Below, in pieces: positions 45,760 through 54,499 of a stretch of 64,000 nucleotides of DNA. The stretch is from Pelagibius litoralis (lineage in GTDB: Bacteria > Pseudomonadota > Alphaproteobacteria > Kiloniellales > Kiloniellaceae), in NCBI RefSeq assembly GCF_011683915.1, contig NZ_JAAQPH010000004.1, positions 62,001-126,000 of the forward strand, read 5' to 3'. A program made the translations under genes and the position numbers. Numbering within the stretch: position 1 is the first letter of the stretch; each line of letters opens with the position of its first letter. The notes below the pieces were generated by a model that was not told where the DNA came from, ran no database searches, and saw only the letters and a list, made by a program, of their open reading frames with translations.

Positions 45760-46614
45760 TCAGGAAATCTGTTCGACCGTGAAGCGCTCGCGCGGGGTCA
45801 GCAGCCGCTCCTGGGCGGCGATGAGCTGCAGTTCCTGCTCGCCGCTTTCCAGGGTGCTGCGCAGGACCTCGTAAATCCCCGCCGCCGCCGCCGCCAGGGC
45901 GTCGGGCACCGATGCGGTTTTCAGCAGATGGCCCAGGAAGAGGGCGGCGACGGAGTCGCCAGCCCCGCTGGTGAGCGGATGGGTCGGTAGGCGCGGACAG
46001 GTAACCCGCCAGCTGCCCTCTGTCGTGACCGCCAGCATGGCCATGGTGGTGTCGTCGTCGGCCTGCTCCAGCGAGGTGACGAGAATGGCGCGGGGACCCT
46101 GAAGCAGGAGTTCCCTGGCAGCCTGCAGGGTCTCGCCTTCGTTGGTCAGCTTGCGTCCGCTCAGGATCTCCAGCTCGAAAAGGTTGGGGGTCAGAAAGTC
46201 GGCGGTGGGCAGGGCGCGCTCGCGCATGAATTCGGGCACCCCGTCGCGCACGAAAAGCCCCGTGCCCTGGTCGCCCATTACCGGATCGCAGAGATAGACG
46301 GCCTTGGGGTTGGCGGCGCGGATACGCGCGGCGGCATCGAGGATGGCGTCGCCCAGCGCCGCGTCGCCGACGTAGCCGGACAGCAGCGCGTCGCAGCGCG
46401 CCAGGGCGCCGCGCGCCTCCAGCCCGTCGATCAGCGCCGCGATATGGTCGGCTTTGAAAACATCCCCCTGCCAGTCGCCATAGCCGGTGTGGTTGGAGAA
46501 CTGCACCGTGTGAACCGGCCAGACCTCAAAACCGAGGCGCTGCAGCAGGAAAACCGCGGCGGCATTGCCGACATGGCCGTAGGCGACATGGGACTGGATG
46601 GAGATCACGTTCAT
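45760..46614 (-). CDS. pdxY: Pyridoxal kinase
   Basis: This 284-residue ribokinase-fold enzyme phosphorylates pyridoxal to PLP in the salvage pathway. It shows the MNVISIQSHVAYGHVGNAA start, DPVMGDQGTGLFV, TPNLFELEILSG and the catalytic TSGAGDSVAALFLGHLL with its Asp. The length is typical of PdxY. It is divergent from the CoA-lyase gene at 46825. Several PLP enzymes, such as the one at 8002, would depend on its product. Confidence 0.93.
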   Translation of the reverse strand: MNVISIQSHVAYGHVGNAAAVFLLQRLGFEVWPVHTVQFSNHTGYGDWQGDVFKADHIAALIDGLEARGALARCDALLSGYVGDAALGDAILDAAARIRAANPKAVYLCDPVMGDQGTGLFVRDGVPEFMRERALPTADFLTPNLFELEILSGRKLTNEGETLQAARELLLQGPRAILVTSLEQADDDTTMAMLAVTTEGSWRVTCPRLPTHPLTSGAGDSVAALFLGHLLKTASVPDALAAAAAGIYEVLRSTLESGEQELQLIAAQERLLTPRERFTVEQIS

Positions 46615-46692
46615 GGAGGATTTTCGGAGGCCGTTGATTTGGAGGCGGGTTCTATCGGATGAGGGCTGTCGGGGGCGGCAGGGTCCGGCAGC

Positions 46693-46720
46693 TTGCCACA
46701 GAGCGCGCTTACATTATAGT
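46693..46720 (+). promoter_or_regulatory. Candidate promoter of the CoA-lyase/mesaconyl-CoA hydratase operon
   Basis: TTGCCA (46693-46698), a 16-bp spacer and TATAGT (46715-46720) lie in the divergent gap between pdxY and the lyase gene. The leader would be about 98 nt. Confidence 0.5.
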
Positions 46721-46824
46721 CGCGCCCCGTCATAGCTGCCCCGTCTTAATCGCATCCTGCCCGATACCGCCGAAGCATCGGCACCTGAAGTGGAAAGGGC
46801 AAAGTGGAAAGGGAGAGAACCTTT

Positions 46825-47706
46825 ATGTCGAACACCGCCCGGCCCCGTCGTTCGGTCCTCTACATGCCCGGCTCCAATGCGCGGGCGCTGGAAAAGGGGC
46901 GCGGCCTGCCGGCCGATGCGCTGATCCTGGACCTGGAAGACGCGGTGGCGCCGGAGGCCAAGGAAACCGCCCGCCGCCAGATCGTCGAGGCCATCGCCGC
47001 GGGCGGCTACGGCGCGCGTGAGCTGATCGTCCGGGTGAACGGTTTCGACAGCCCCTGGGGTGACGACGATGTGAAGGTCATGGCAACCTCGGGCGCCGAT
47101 GCCATCCTGCTGCCGAAGGTCGAAACGGCGGCCATGGTTCAGGATCTGGAGGCCCGCATGGCCGCTGCCGGGGCGCCCGACACCATGGGCATCATGTGCA
47201 TGATGGAGACGCCGCTGGGCATGTTGAACGCCCAGCAGGTTGCCGCGGCTTCGCCGCGCATCACCTGTCTGGTGATGGGCACGTCGGATCTGGTGAAGGA
47301 TCTGCAGGCAGCCCATACCCCGGCGCGCCTGCCGGTACTGACCAGCCTCGGCCTCTGCATCCTGGCGGCGCGCGCCTACGGCATTGCCATTGTCGACGGC
47401 GTGCATCTCGACCTCTCCGATGACGCGGGCTTTGCCGATCACTGCCTGCAGGGCAAGGAGCTGGGCTTCGACGGCAAGACCCTGATCCATCCCAAGACGG
47501 TCGCCAAGGCCAACGAGGTTTTCGCGCCCTCCGCTGAGGAGGTTGCCTGGTCGCACAAGATCATCGCCGCTCACGGCGAGGCGACGGCGGCGGGCCAGGG
47601 CGTCGTGGTGGTCGACGGCAAGCTGGTTGAGAATCTGCATGTCGAAGCGGCGGAGCGGCTGGTTGCCCTGGCAGAGGCGATCGCCCGCATGGAAAACGCC
47701 GCATAG
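46825..47706 (+). CDS. HpcH/HpaI-family CoA ester lyase (CitE/Mcl2-like)
   Basis: This 293-residue TIM-barrel protein has RRSVLYMPGSNARALEKG, the metal/CoA segment LILDLEDAVAPEAK, LPKVETAAMV, MMETPLGMLN and the C-terminal GKTLIHPKTVAKANE. It is closer to CitE-type lyases and Rhodobacter malyl-CoA thioesterase Mcl2 than to the longer Mcl1. It would cleave or hydrolyse malyl-CoA-like esters. The mesaconyl-CoA hydratase gene follows 14 bp downstream, which supports a role in the ethylmalonyl-CoA pathway. The exact activity is inferred. Confidence 0.85.
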   Translation: MSNTARPRRSVLYMPGSNARALEKGRGLPADALILDLEDAVAPEAKETARRQIVEAIAAGGYGARELIVRVNGFDSPWGDDDVKVMATSGADAILLPKVETAAMVQDLEARMAAAGAPDTMGIMCMMETPLGMLNAQQVAAASPRITCLVMGTSDLVKDLQAAHTPARLPVLTSLGLCILAARAYGIAIVDGVHLDLSDDAGFADHCLQGKELGFDGKTLIHPKTVAKANEVFAPSAEEVAWSHKIIAAHGEATAAGQGVVVVDGKLVENLHVEAAERLVALAEAIARMENAA

Positions 47707-47720
47707 AAGGGGCCCCTTGA

Positions 47721-48773
47721 ATGAGTAAGGAAAACGCCGGCAACTTTTTCGAAGACTTCCAGCCGGGCCAGGTGCTGCGCCATGCCACGCCGCGGACCCT
47801 GACCGCAGGCGACCAGGCGCTCTACACCGCGCTCTACGGGTCGCGCTTTGCCCTGCAGTCTTCGGACGTCTTTGCCCGGCAACTCGGCCTGGCGCAGGCG
47901 CCGCTCGACGACCTGCTGGTCTTTCACGTGGTCTTCGGCAAGACGGTGCCCGATGTCTCGCTGAACGCTGTCGCCAACCTCGGTTATGCTGCCGGCCACT
48001 TCGGCGCGCCGGTCTATCCCGGCGACACCCTGAGCGCCGAAAGCGAAGTGATCGGCGTGAAGCAAAATTCCAACGGCAAGACCGGCGTGGTCTACGTCCG
48101 GACCAGGGGCGTGAATCAGGATGGCGCCCTGGTCGCCGACTACATCCGCTGGGTCATGGTCCGCAAGAAGGACCCGGCTTCGGCAGCCCCCGAACCCCAG
48201 GTGCCGGATCTGCCGGACGCAGCGAGCGCTGATCGTCAGGCGATTCCGCAAGGCCTCGATTTTTCAGCTTTCGACTTTGCCGCTGCCGGCAGCCCCCATC
48301 GCTGGGATGATTATCGGATCGGCGAGAAGGTCGACCATGGCGATGCCATGACCATCGAGGAGGCGGAGCACCAACTGGCGACGCGGCTCTACCAGAACAC
48401 GGCGCGGGTACACTTCAACCAGCATGCCGAGGGCCAGGGGCGTTTCGGGCGCCGCATCGTCTATGGCGGCCATGTGATCTCCCTGGTGCGGGCGCTCAGC
48501 TTCAACGGCCTGGGAACGGCGGTGAAGCTGCTGGCGATCAACGGCGGCACCCATGCCGCGCCCAGCTTTGCCGGGGATACGATCTACGCCTGGTCGGAAG
48601 TGCTCGATAAGTCGGAGGTCGCCGGACGGCCGGACCTCGCGGTGCTGCGCCTGCGCACCGTTGCCGCCAAGGACCACGCCTGCGGCGGCTTTCCTTACAA
48701 GGATGCGGAAGGCCGCTATCACCCGGCCGTGGTGCTGGATCTCGATTACAGCGTCTTACTGCCGCGCGCCTAA
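47721..48773 (+). CDS. mch: Mesaconyl-CoA hydratase-like double MaoC protein
   Basis: This 350-residue protein contains two MaoC/hot-dog domains. The N-terminal one has NFFEDFQPGQVLRHATPRT and GAPVYPGDTLSAESEV; the C-terminal one has HFNQHAEGQGRFGRRIVYGGH with the hydratase His/Asn residues. Size and layout match mesaconyl-CoA (2-methylfumaryl-CoA) hydratase of the ethylmalonyl-CoA pathway. It is co-transcribed with the CoA-ester lyase, which acts on the next or a related intermediate. Function rests on family and context. Confidence 0.85.
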   Translation: MSKENAGNFFEDFQPGQVLRHATPRTLTAGDQALYTALYGSRFALQSSDVFARQLGLAQAPLDDLLVFHVVFGKTVPDVSLNAVANLGYAAGHFGAPVYPGDTLSAESEVIGVKQNSNGKTGVVYVRTRGVNQDGALVADYIRWVMVRKKDPASAAPEPQVPDLPDAASADRQAIPQGLDFSAFDFAAAGSPHRWDDYRIGEKVDHGDAMTIEEAEHQLATRLYQNTARVHFNQHAEGQGRFGRRIVYGGHVISLVRALSFNGLGTAVKLLAINGGTHAAPSFAGDTIYAWSEVLDKSEVAGRPDLAVLRLRTVAAKDHACGGFPYKDAEGRYHPAVVLDLDYSVLLPRA

Positions 48774-48867
48774 CCCGGCTAACCGGGCATATTACGCCAA
48801 GTGTTGTGTTTTTCCCTGAGAGGGACACAAAATTTAGTTGAAAGCGGTGAATCGCTCGTGTAATGAC

Positions 48868-48959
48868 TGAGGCGCCGGGTGCAGAGGAGGCGAGCCTCTT
48901 CTGCGCTGTGCCCCGGAAGAAAGGGCAACACCCGACGCCTCAAGAGCTGGATCCAGCTC
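48868..48959 (+). ncRNA. Candidate structured RNA (three-way junction plus hairpin)
   Basis: A 14-nt arm at 48868-48881 pairs with 48929-48942 (13 of 14 positions). Inside lie a hairpin CAGAGGAGG/CCTCTTCTG with a CGAG loop (48882-48903) and a short TGCCC/GGGCA hairpin (48909-48927). The perfect palindrome GAGCTGGATCCAGCTC follows (48944-48959). No known RNA family is recognised: it lacks the SRP AGCAG motif and any tmRNA tag codons. The strand is not certain, because both strands can fold. Confidence 0.4.
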
Positions 48960-49840
48960 AGCGCGATCACAGCGGCAAGAGTGTTCTTTGTTTTCATCTG
49001 CGCACTGATACCGGGCCTGGCGTGACCGATAAGGCGCTGCGAGACAAAAACCCTCCCCGAGGGGAGCGAACGCTCCTGGTTGATCTCCGTCCGATCTAGC
49101 TGTCGCTCTTCCGGCTTCCGATACATTTGCTTCACTGCGGACCGAAGTCCGCCGTTCCGCTAACGTTTCCGACCAGGCCCAGGCAACGCTCCGAAGAGCC
49201 TTCACCCGTCAGTTGGCGGCGCAGGGCACGCCCACTGATCCCGATTCCCGGGAAGCGGCCCCCGAAGAGGTCTCCTCCCTGGCCGCCGACGGTCCGCAAG
49301 CGAACCCTCTTTGGCCTGAGAACCGCACAAAACCCCGTTAGAGGTTCTGCCGTCCCGGACTGGCCAGCCCCCCGACACGGGGAAGGGGAGCGACCGTCGC
49401 CGGAAAATGACGGTGCATGATCTGACCGACATCTCCCAACCAATGATCAAGAACTGCAGGGCAACCCGATCATCGGCGCCGGACCAGCCGCCTCCGAAGA
49501 AGCAACCCGCCCCCGGACATTGGAGCTGCGCCCCGGCTTCGCCAACTCCCGAAGAAGTTCTTGAAGCCGACACCCCCTGGTCCGAAGACCGAAGAACCCA
49601 TGTCGCCCGGCCCGAGAGCCAGTCTCCACCGGTTCCGCAGGAACCGAAGTTCCCAGGGACCGCCGCAACCCTTCATGTTTCAGACCGTGAGACCCGAAAA
49701 ACTCCAAGCTGCTCCCCCGTTGGACCGAAGCCCCGCGGGAGGGCCGCATCTACCGCCATCCGGCGCTTTCGCGTGCAAGAGAATGCTCGCCTGAATCATT
49801 CAGATCGACAACACGAAATGTCGGCAAGGGCGCAAAATCT

Positions 49841-49901
49841 TGTGCATAATTTCTCCAGTGCTGCACAATTCCTTCACATCTTGCCCACAGCTCTGTCCAC
49901 A
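49841..49901. promoter_or_regulatory. Cluster of DnaA-box-like sites
   Basis: TGTGCATAA (49841-49849) is, on the minus strand, TTATGCACA, an exact match to the DnaA-box consensus TTATNCACA. TTGCCCACA (49881-49889) and CTGTCCACA (49893-49901) each match 7 of 9. They lie in locally AT-richer non-coding DNA. Whether DnaA binds here is unknown. Confidence 0.35.
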
Positions 49902-50063
49902 GTTTTGATCGGGGCGCTCCGGACCGCTGTGGTTGCAACGCGGTCCGCGGCGGGGCCGGCGCCGTAACCGTTTCGGTGTTTCGGGCATCCCCGGAAGAGT
50001 CCGGGACCGCTTGATCGAGTATCGCGAATCGTCAGGAAAACTGCGGCATGAAGGGGCCTCGCG

Positions 50064-50092
50064 TTGACTTGTGTTGCGCTGCGGTCTAAATC
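50064..50092 (+). promoter_or_regulatory. Candidate sigma-70 promoter of sdhCDAB
   Basis: TTGACT (50064-50069) and TAAATC (50087-50092) are separated by 17 bp. Transcription would start near 50099, giving a leader of about 138 nt before sdhC. Confidence 0.6.
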
Positions 50093-50236
50093 ACAACGGT
50101 CTAGAGGTATTGTTGAGATTCGCCGTCTATTACTGTCGTCTCCGTCCTGTGTTCTTCGCACGAGCGCAGCGGCGGGCCAGATGACGACCAGACCTGTCAG
50201 CCCGCAAACTGGCACAGAGCCCAAAGGCAGCCGCGC

Positions 50237-50632
50237 ATGAGCAGTTCCAACCGACCCCTGTCGCCGCATATGCAGGTCTACCGACCGCAGATCACGTCGA
50301 TGCTGTCGATCCTGCACCGCATCACCGGCGTCGCCCTGGCGGTGGGAACCCTGTTGCTGGTCTACTGGCTGGCGGCGGCGGCAAGCGGGCCGGCGGCCTT
50401 TGCCGACGCCCAGGCGCTGATCGGCTCGATCATCGGCCGCCTGCTGCTCTTCGGTTGGACCTTCGCGCTGTTCTATCACCTCTGCAACGGCATCCGGCAC
50501 CTCTTCTGGGATGCGGGTTACGGCTTTGAGATCGAGACCGTTTCACGCACCGGCTGGCTGGTGCTCGCCGCCGGCCTGGCGCTGACCGTGATCAGCTGGG
50601 TCCTCGGCTATACGATGATGGGGGGCGCCTGA
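50237..50632 (+). CDS. sdhC: Succinate dehydrogenase cytochrome b556 subunit
   Basis: This 131-residue membrane anchor of complex II starts NRPLSPHMQVYRPQITSMLSI and has the SILHRITGVAL motif with the quinone-site Ser/Arg. The heme-ligand His region is LFYHLCNGIRHLFWD. Three membrane helices are visible. It is the first gene of sdhCDAB, with one base between its stop and sdhD. Confidence 0.96.
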   Translation: MSSSNRPLSPHMQVYRPQITSMLSILHRITGVALAVGTLLLVYWLAAAASGPAAFADAQALIGSIIGRLLLFGWTFALFYHLCNGIRHLFWDAGYGFEIETVSRTGWLVLAAGLALTVISWVLGYTMMGGA

Positions 50633-50633
50633 G

Positions 50634-51011
50634 ATGAGCCTTCGTTCCCCCCTCGGGCGCGTCCGCGGCCTCGGCTCCGCCAAGGATGGCACCGGTCACT
50701 GGTGGGCCCAGCGCCTCACGGCGCTGGCCCTGATCCCGCTGACGGTCTGGTTCTGCGTTGCGGTCGTCTCGCTCAGCGGCGCCGATCATGCCGCGGTGGC
50801 GGCCTGGGCCGGATCGCCTCTGGTGGCGGGTCTGCTGATCCTTCTGATCGCTGCGACTTTTTATCACGCCTATCTGGGTGTCCAAGTGGTGATCGAGGAC
50901 TACGTACATAGTGAAATGTTTAAGATTGCCGGGTTACTGCTTGCAAAAGCGGCGGCAATCGTCCTGGCGTTGACAGGAATATTGTCCGTTCTGCTGCTTC
51001 TGTTCCGGTAA
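50634..51011 (+). CDS. sdhD: Succinate dehydrogenase hydrophobic anchor subunit
   Basis: This 125-residue three-helix membrane protein has the SdhD pattern GHWWAQRLTALALIPL and the heme/quinone region FYHAYLGVQVVIEDYVH. With SdhC it binds heme b and ubiquinone. It is translationally coupled to sdhC (TGAGATG). Confidence 0.96.
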   Translation: MSLRSPLGRVRGLGSAKDGTGHWWAQRLTALALIPLTVWFCVAVVSLSGADHAAVAAWAGSPLVAGLLILLIAATFYHAYLGVQVVIEDYVHSEMFKIAGLLLAKAAAIVLALTGILSVLLLLFR

Positions 51012-51116
51012 TACCGGTTCGTCGGGCAGACCCGGGCAGTGGTTGGTGTCCGCGGTTTGGCGTCCGCCGGGCACGCGGCAGGAAAGAAACACCCCAGAGG
51101 GAACTGAGGGCCGAGC

Positions 51117-52904
51117 ATGACCAAGTCCTATGAGGTAATCGACCACACCTATGACGTCGTCGTGGTCGGGGCCGGCGGCGCCGGCCTGCGGGCGACCCTG
51201 GGTCTGGCCGAGGCTGGCCTGAAGACGGCCTGCATCAGTAAGGTGTTCCCGACGCGCAGCCATACCGTGGCCGCCCAGGGCGGTGTCTCCGCCTCGCTCG
51301 GCAACATGGGCGAGGATGACTGGCGCTGGCACATGTACGACACGGTGAAGGGCTCGGACTGGCTCGGCGATCAGGACGCCATCGAATACATGGTGCGCGA
51401 GGCGGCGCCGGCGATCTTGGAGCTCGAACACTACGGCATGCCGTTCAGCCGCACCGAGGACGGCAAGATCTATCAGCGACCCTTCGGCGGCATGACCACC
51501 CACTTCGGCGAGGGCATCGCCCAGCGCACCTGCGCGGCGGCCGACCGTACCGGCCATGCCATGCTGCACACGCTCTATCAGCAGAGCCTGCGCCAGCACG
51601 CTGAATTCTTCATCGAGTATTTCGCCCTCGACCTGATCATGGAAGACGGCTCCTGCCGCGGCATCATGGCCTGGAACCTGGACGACGGCACGATCCACCG
51701 CTTCCGCGCCCAGATGGTGATCATTGCCACCGGCGGCTATGGCCGGGTCTATTTCTCCTGCACCGGGGCCCACACCCAGACCGGCGACGGCAACGCCATG
51801 GTGGCGCGGGCCGGCCTGCCGCTGCAGGACATGGAGTTCGTGCAGTTCCACCCGACCGGCATCTACGGCGCCGGGACCCTGATTACCGAGGGCGCGCGCG
51901 GCGAGGGCGGCTACCTCACCAATTCAGAGGGCGAACGCTTCATGGAGCGCTATGCGCCTTCGGCCAAGGATCTGGCCAGCCGCGACGTGGTCAGCCGCGC
52001 CATGACCATGGAGATCCGCGACGGCCGCGGCGTCGGCGGCGGCGACGATCATATTCATCTGCATCTGGAACATCTCGACCCGGCGCTGCTGCATGAGCGC
52101 CTGCCCGGCATTTCCGAATCGGCGCGCATTTTCGCCGGGGTCGACGTGACCAAGGAACCGATCCCCGTGCTGCCGACCTGCCACTACAACATGGGCGGCA
52201 TCCCGGCGCTGTGGAGCGGCGAGGCGGTGACCGAGAAGAACGGCGATCCCAACACCGTGGTTCCCGGGCTGATGGCGATCGGCGAGGCAGCCTGTGTGTC
52301 GGTGCACGGCGCCAACCGCCTGGGCTCCAACTCTCTGCTCGACCTTGTCGTCTTCGGGCGTTCCGCCGCCAAGCGCTGTGCCGAGATCCTGACGCCCGGC
52401 GACAAGCAGCGCCCGCTGCCCGACGATGCCGGCGACTCTGCGCTCGACCGCCTGGACAGAACCCGCCACGCCAAGGGCGGCACCGCGACGGCGGAGCTGC
52501 GCGGCGAGATGCAGCGCGCCATGCAGGATCATGCCGCGGTCTTCCGCACCGGCGAGTCCCTGGTCGAGGGTGTCGAGAAACTCGACGCCGCCTGGCAGAA
52601 GCGCAGCGACCTTGTGGTCACCGACCGTTCGATGATCTGGAATTCCGATCTCGTCGAATCCCTGGAACTCGACAACCTGATGTTCCAGGCCAAGGTAACC
52701 ATGGAATCCGCCGCCAATCGCACGGAAAGCCGTGGCGCCCACGCGCGTGAGGATTTTGCCGAGCGCGACGACGTGAACTGGATGAAACACTCGCTGGTAT
52801 GGTGCGGTGAGGATGGCAAGGTGCGCTTCAGCAGCCGGCCGGTCAGCCTCAATACCCTGACCAACGAGGTTCAGACCTTCCCGCCCAAGGCGCGGGTCTA
52901 CTGA
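51117..52904 (+). CDS. sdhA: Succinate dehydrogenase flavoprotein subunit
   Basis: This 595-residue catalytic subunit oxidises succinate to fumarate. It has a Rossmann [16 protein letters not shown], the covalent-FAD histidine in [10 protein letters not shown], the substrate-site segment [21 protein letters not shown], and [18 protein letters not shown]. The C-terminus has [23 protein letters not shown]-type purine-rich sequence precedes the ATG. Length is standard. Confidence 0.98.
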   Translation: MTKSYEVIDHTYDVVVVGAGGAGLRATLGLAEAGLKTACISKVFPTRSHTVAAQGGVSASLGNMGEDDWRWHMYDTVKGSDWLGDQDAIEYMVREAAPAILELEHYGMPFSRTEDGKIYQRPFGGMTTHFGEGIAQRTCAAADRTGHAMLHTLYQQSLRQHAEFFIEYFALDLIMEDGSCRGIMAWNLDDGTIHRFRAQMVIIATGGYGRVYFSCTGAHTQTGDGNAMVARAGLPLQDMEFVQFHPTGIYGAGTLITEGARGEGGYLTNSEGERFMERYAPSAKDLASRDVVSRAMTMEIRDGRGVGGGDDHIHLHLEHLDPALLHERLPGISESARIFAGVDVTKEPIPVLPTCHYNMGGIPALWSGEAVTEKNGDPNTVVPGLMAIGEAACVSVHGANRLGSNSLLDLVVFGRSAAKRCAEILTPGDKQRPLPDDAGDSALDRLDRTRHAKGGTATAELRGEMQRAMQDHAAVFRTGESLVEGVEKLDAAWQKRSDLVVTDRSMIWNSDLVESLELDNLMFQAKVTMESAANRTESRGAHAREDFAERDDVNWMKHSLVWCGEDGKVRFSSRPVSLNTLTNEVQTFPPKARVY

Positions 52905-52969
52905 ATGTTCACCGGAGGCTCCCGGGCAGAAACCCCGATCAACAGCACAGTTGCTAGAGAAAGATTTCG

Positions 52970-53749
52970 ATGGTCGAGTTAGCACTCCCCGCCAATTCCA
53001 AGGTCGGTACCGGCAAGTCCTGGCCCAAGCCCGCCGGTGCCGCCAAGACAAAGACCTTCAAGGTCTATCGCTGGAATCCCGATGACGAGGAAAACCCCAA
53101 GGTCGACAGCTTTGAGGTCGACCTTGACGACTGCGGGCCGATGGTTCTCGACGCGCTGATCAAGATCAAGAACGAGATCGATCCGACCCTCACCTTCCGG
53201 CGGTCCTGCCGCGAGGGGGTCTGCGGCTCCTGCGCCATGAACATCGACGGCACCAACACCCTGGCCTGCACCAAGTACCTGAGCGAAATCGGCGGCGATG
53301 TGAAGGTCTACCCGCTGCCGCACATGCCGGTGGTGAAGGACCTGGTGCCGGACCTGACCCAGATCTACGCGCAGTATGCCTCCATCGAGCCCTGGCTGAA
53401 GACCGAGACCCCGGCGCCGGAGCGCGAGCGCGCGCAGAGCCCGGAAGAACGCGCCAGGCTGGACGGCCTCTGGGAATGCATTCTCTGCTTTTCCTGCTCG
53501 ACCTCCTGCCCCAGCTACTGGTGGAACGGCGACCGCTATCTCGGCCCCGCCATCCTGTTGCAGGCCTATCGATGGATCGTCGACAGCCGCGATGAGGCGA
53601 CGGGCGAACGGCTCGATCAGCTGGAAGACCCCTTCCGGCTCTACCGCTGCCACACCATCATGAACTGCACCAAGACCTGCCCGAAGAGTCTCAATCCCGC
53701 CAAGGCCATCGCCGAAATCAAAAAGCTGATGGTCGAGCGCAAAGGCTGA
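52970..53749 (+). CDS. sdhB: Succinate dehydrogenase iron-sulfur subunit
   Basis: This 259-residue subunit passes electrons from FAD to quinone. [2Fe-2S] ligands are in [15 protein letters not shown] and LACTKY. The [4Fe-4S] and [3Fe-4S] ligands are in [15 protein letters not shown] and [17 protein letters not shown]. Last gene of sdhCDAB, 65 bp after sdhA. Confidence 0.98.
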   Translation: MVELALPANSKVGTGKSWPKPAGAAKTKTFKVYRWNPDDEENPKVDSFEVDLDDCGPMVLDALIKIKNEIDPTLTFRRSCREGVCGSCAMNIDGTNTLACTKYLSEIGGDVKVYPLPHMPVVKDLVPDLTQIYAQYASIEPWLKTETPAPERERAQSPEERARLDGLWECILCFSCSTSCPSYWWNGDRYLGPAILLQAYRWIVDSRDEATGERLDQLEDPFRLYRCHTIMNCTKTCPKSLNPAKAIAEIKKLMVERKG

Positions 53750-53822
53750 GGCTGCGCGCGCTCAAAGGGGCGGCGCAACTTTCCCCCTGGCTTTGGGGAT
53801 CGGCTAGGCCTATCTCTAAGCC

Positions 53823-54176
53823 ATGATGATCAGAACAATCCTGGCGGTCGTGCTGGGCGGCGCTGCCGGTACGCTGGCGAACGCCGCGGCGGCGGCGCTT
53901 TTTCTCAATCCCGATCTTTTTGCCCGCCTGGCCGCTGTGCCGAATCGCTATGCTATTGGCATCCTCTTCGCGGCGGCTCTGCCGATCATCTATCGCCTGA
54001 TCCGCGGGCCGGCCGGGGCGGTCGTCGCACTGTTGCTGCTGACCCTGGCGCCGTCGCTGCTGGCCAAGCTCGGCCTCGGCGCGATGACAGCCTGGACCAC
54101 GGTGCTGGCGCTGAACTTCGTCTATGCCCTGGTCACGCTGATTGTCTATCGGCTCGTTGTTGGCGGGCGGCGGTGA
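53823..54176 (+). CDS. Small integral membrane protein of unknown function
   Basis: This 117-residue protein has four hydrophobic helices (ILAVVLGGAAGTLANAAAAAL; IGILFAAALPIIYRLI; VALLLLTLAPSLLAKLG; VLALNFVYALVTLIVYRLVV). I recognise no family; similar short four-helix proteins are common hypotheticals. It follows sdhB by 73 bp in the same direction and may be co-transcribed. Codon use fits a real gene. Confidence 0.7.
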   Translation: MMIRTILAVVLGGAAGTLANAAAAALFLNPDLFARLAAVPNRYAIGILFAAALPIIYRLIRGPAGAVVALLLLTLAPSLLAKLGLGAMTAWTTVLALNFVYALVTLIVYRLVVGGRR

Positions 54177-54225
54177 CGACGATCTTGGCGATGCCGCCAT
54201 TTCCTGTGACAAATTCCGTCACCGG

Positions 54226-54282
54226 TTGAAGCTTCCGCTGAAGCGGGTATGGTCCCCAATCCGGCGACATCACGATGTCGCC
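54226..54282 (+). promoter_or_regulatory. Promoter-like boxes followed by a perfect 20-bp palindrome
   Basis: TTGAAG (54226-54231), 16 bp and TATGGT (54248-54253) resemble a promoter. Directly behind lies GGCGACATC-AC-GATGTCGCC (54263-54282), with perfect 9-bp arms, placed at about +3 to +22. This suits a repressor operator. Confidence 0.45.
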
Positions 54283-54315
54283 ATGTCCCGTCAACCGCCA
54301 GGGAAGGAAATCGCG

Positions 54316-54387
54316 ATGATTTGGTTCATGCCTCCCGACATGCTGCGGCTTTCGCGACGGGCACGCCTTAGGGCTATCGCCTCCTAA
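54316..54387 (+). CDS. Possible 23-residue small protein
   Basis: ATG 54316 follows GGGAAGGAA by 6 bases and opens a frame of 23 codons (MIWFMPPDMLRLSRRARLRA...). The product has a hydrophobic start and a basic end. A promoter-like pair and a palindrome lie upstream. An in-frame ATG at 54283 would give 34 residues. There is no family evidence, and the frame is short enough to be chance. The rest of 54177-54499 shows no gene. Confidence 0.3.
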   Translation: MIWFMPPDMLRLSRRARLRAIAS

Positions 54388-54499
54388 AATCGATTTGCCG
54401 CAGGTTGCCGCCGCGCCCCTTCGTCTTGAAGCGGTTCGGCTTCGTCCTGCTTTTCTATAGAACGCTCACGGCCGGCATAGCGGCTGGGTGAGGTGATCC

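Larger units (their letters stand above)
48774..50236. other. 1.46-kb gene-free region upstream of sdhC
   Basis: This is the longest gap in the window. Several frames of 60-190 codons exist on both strands, but none has a ribosome-binding site, a codon pattern like the neighbours (third positions are far less GC-rich) or a recognisable family. It contains the foldable segment at 48868-48959, DnaA-box-like sites at 49841-49901 and a promoter at 50064-50092. It may be a decayed gene region, a non-coding RNA locus or both. Confidence 0.6.

Noticed and set aside
48904-48930. SRP-RNA-like CCGGAAGAAAG loop
   Set aside because: The conserved symmetric loop with AGCAG is missing and the stem is only five pairs, so it is not 4.5S RNA.
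48834-49205. A 123-codon frame on the minus strand across the structured segment
   Set aside because: Arg/Ser-rich, without ribosome-binding site or family pattern; it overlaps the hairpin segment.
49407-49967. A 186-codon Pro/Ser-rich frame on the plus strand
   Set aside because: No good ribosome-binding site, mixed third-position composition unlike real genes here, and no recognisable domain.
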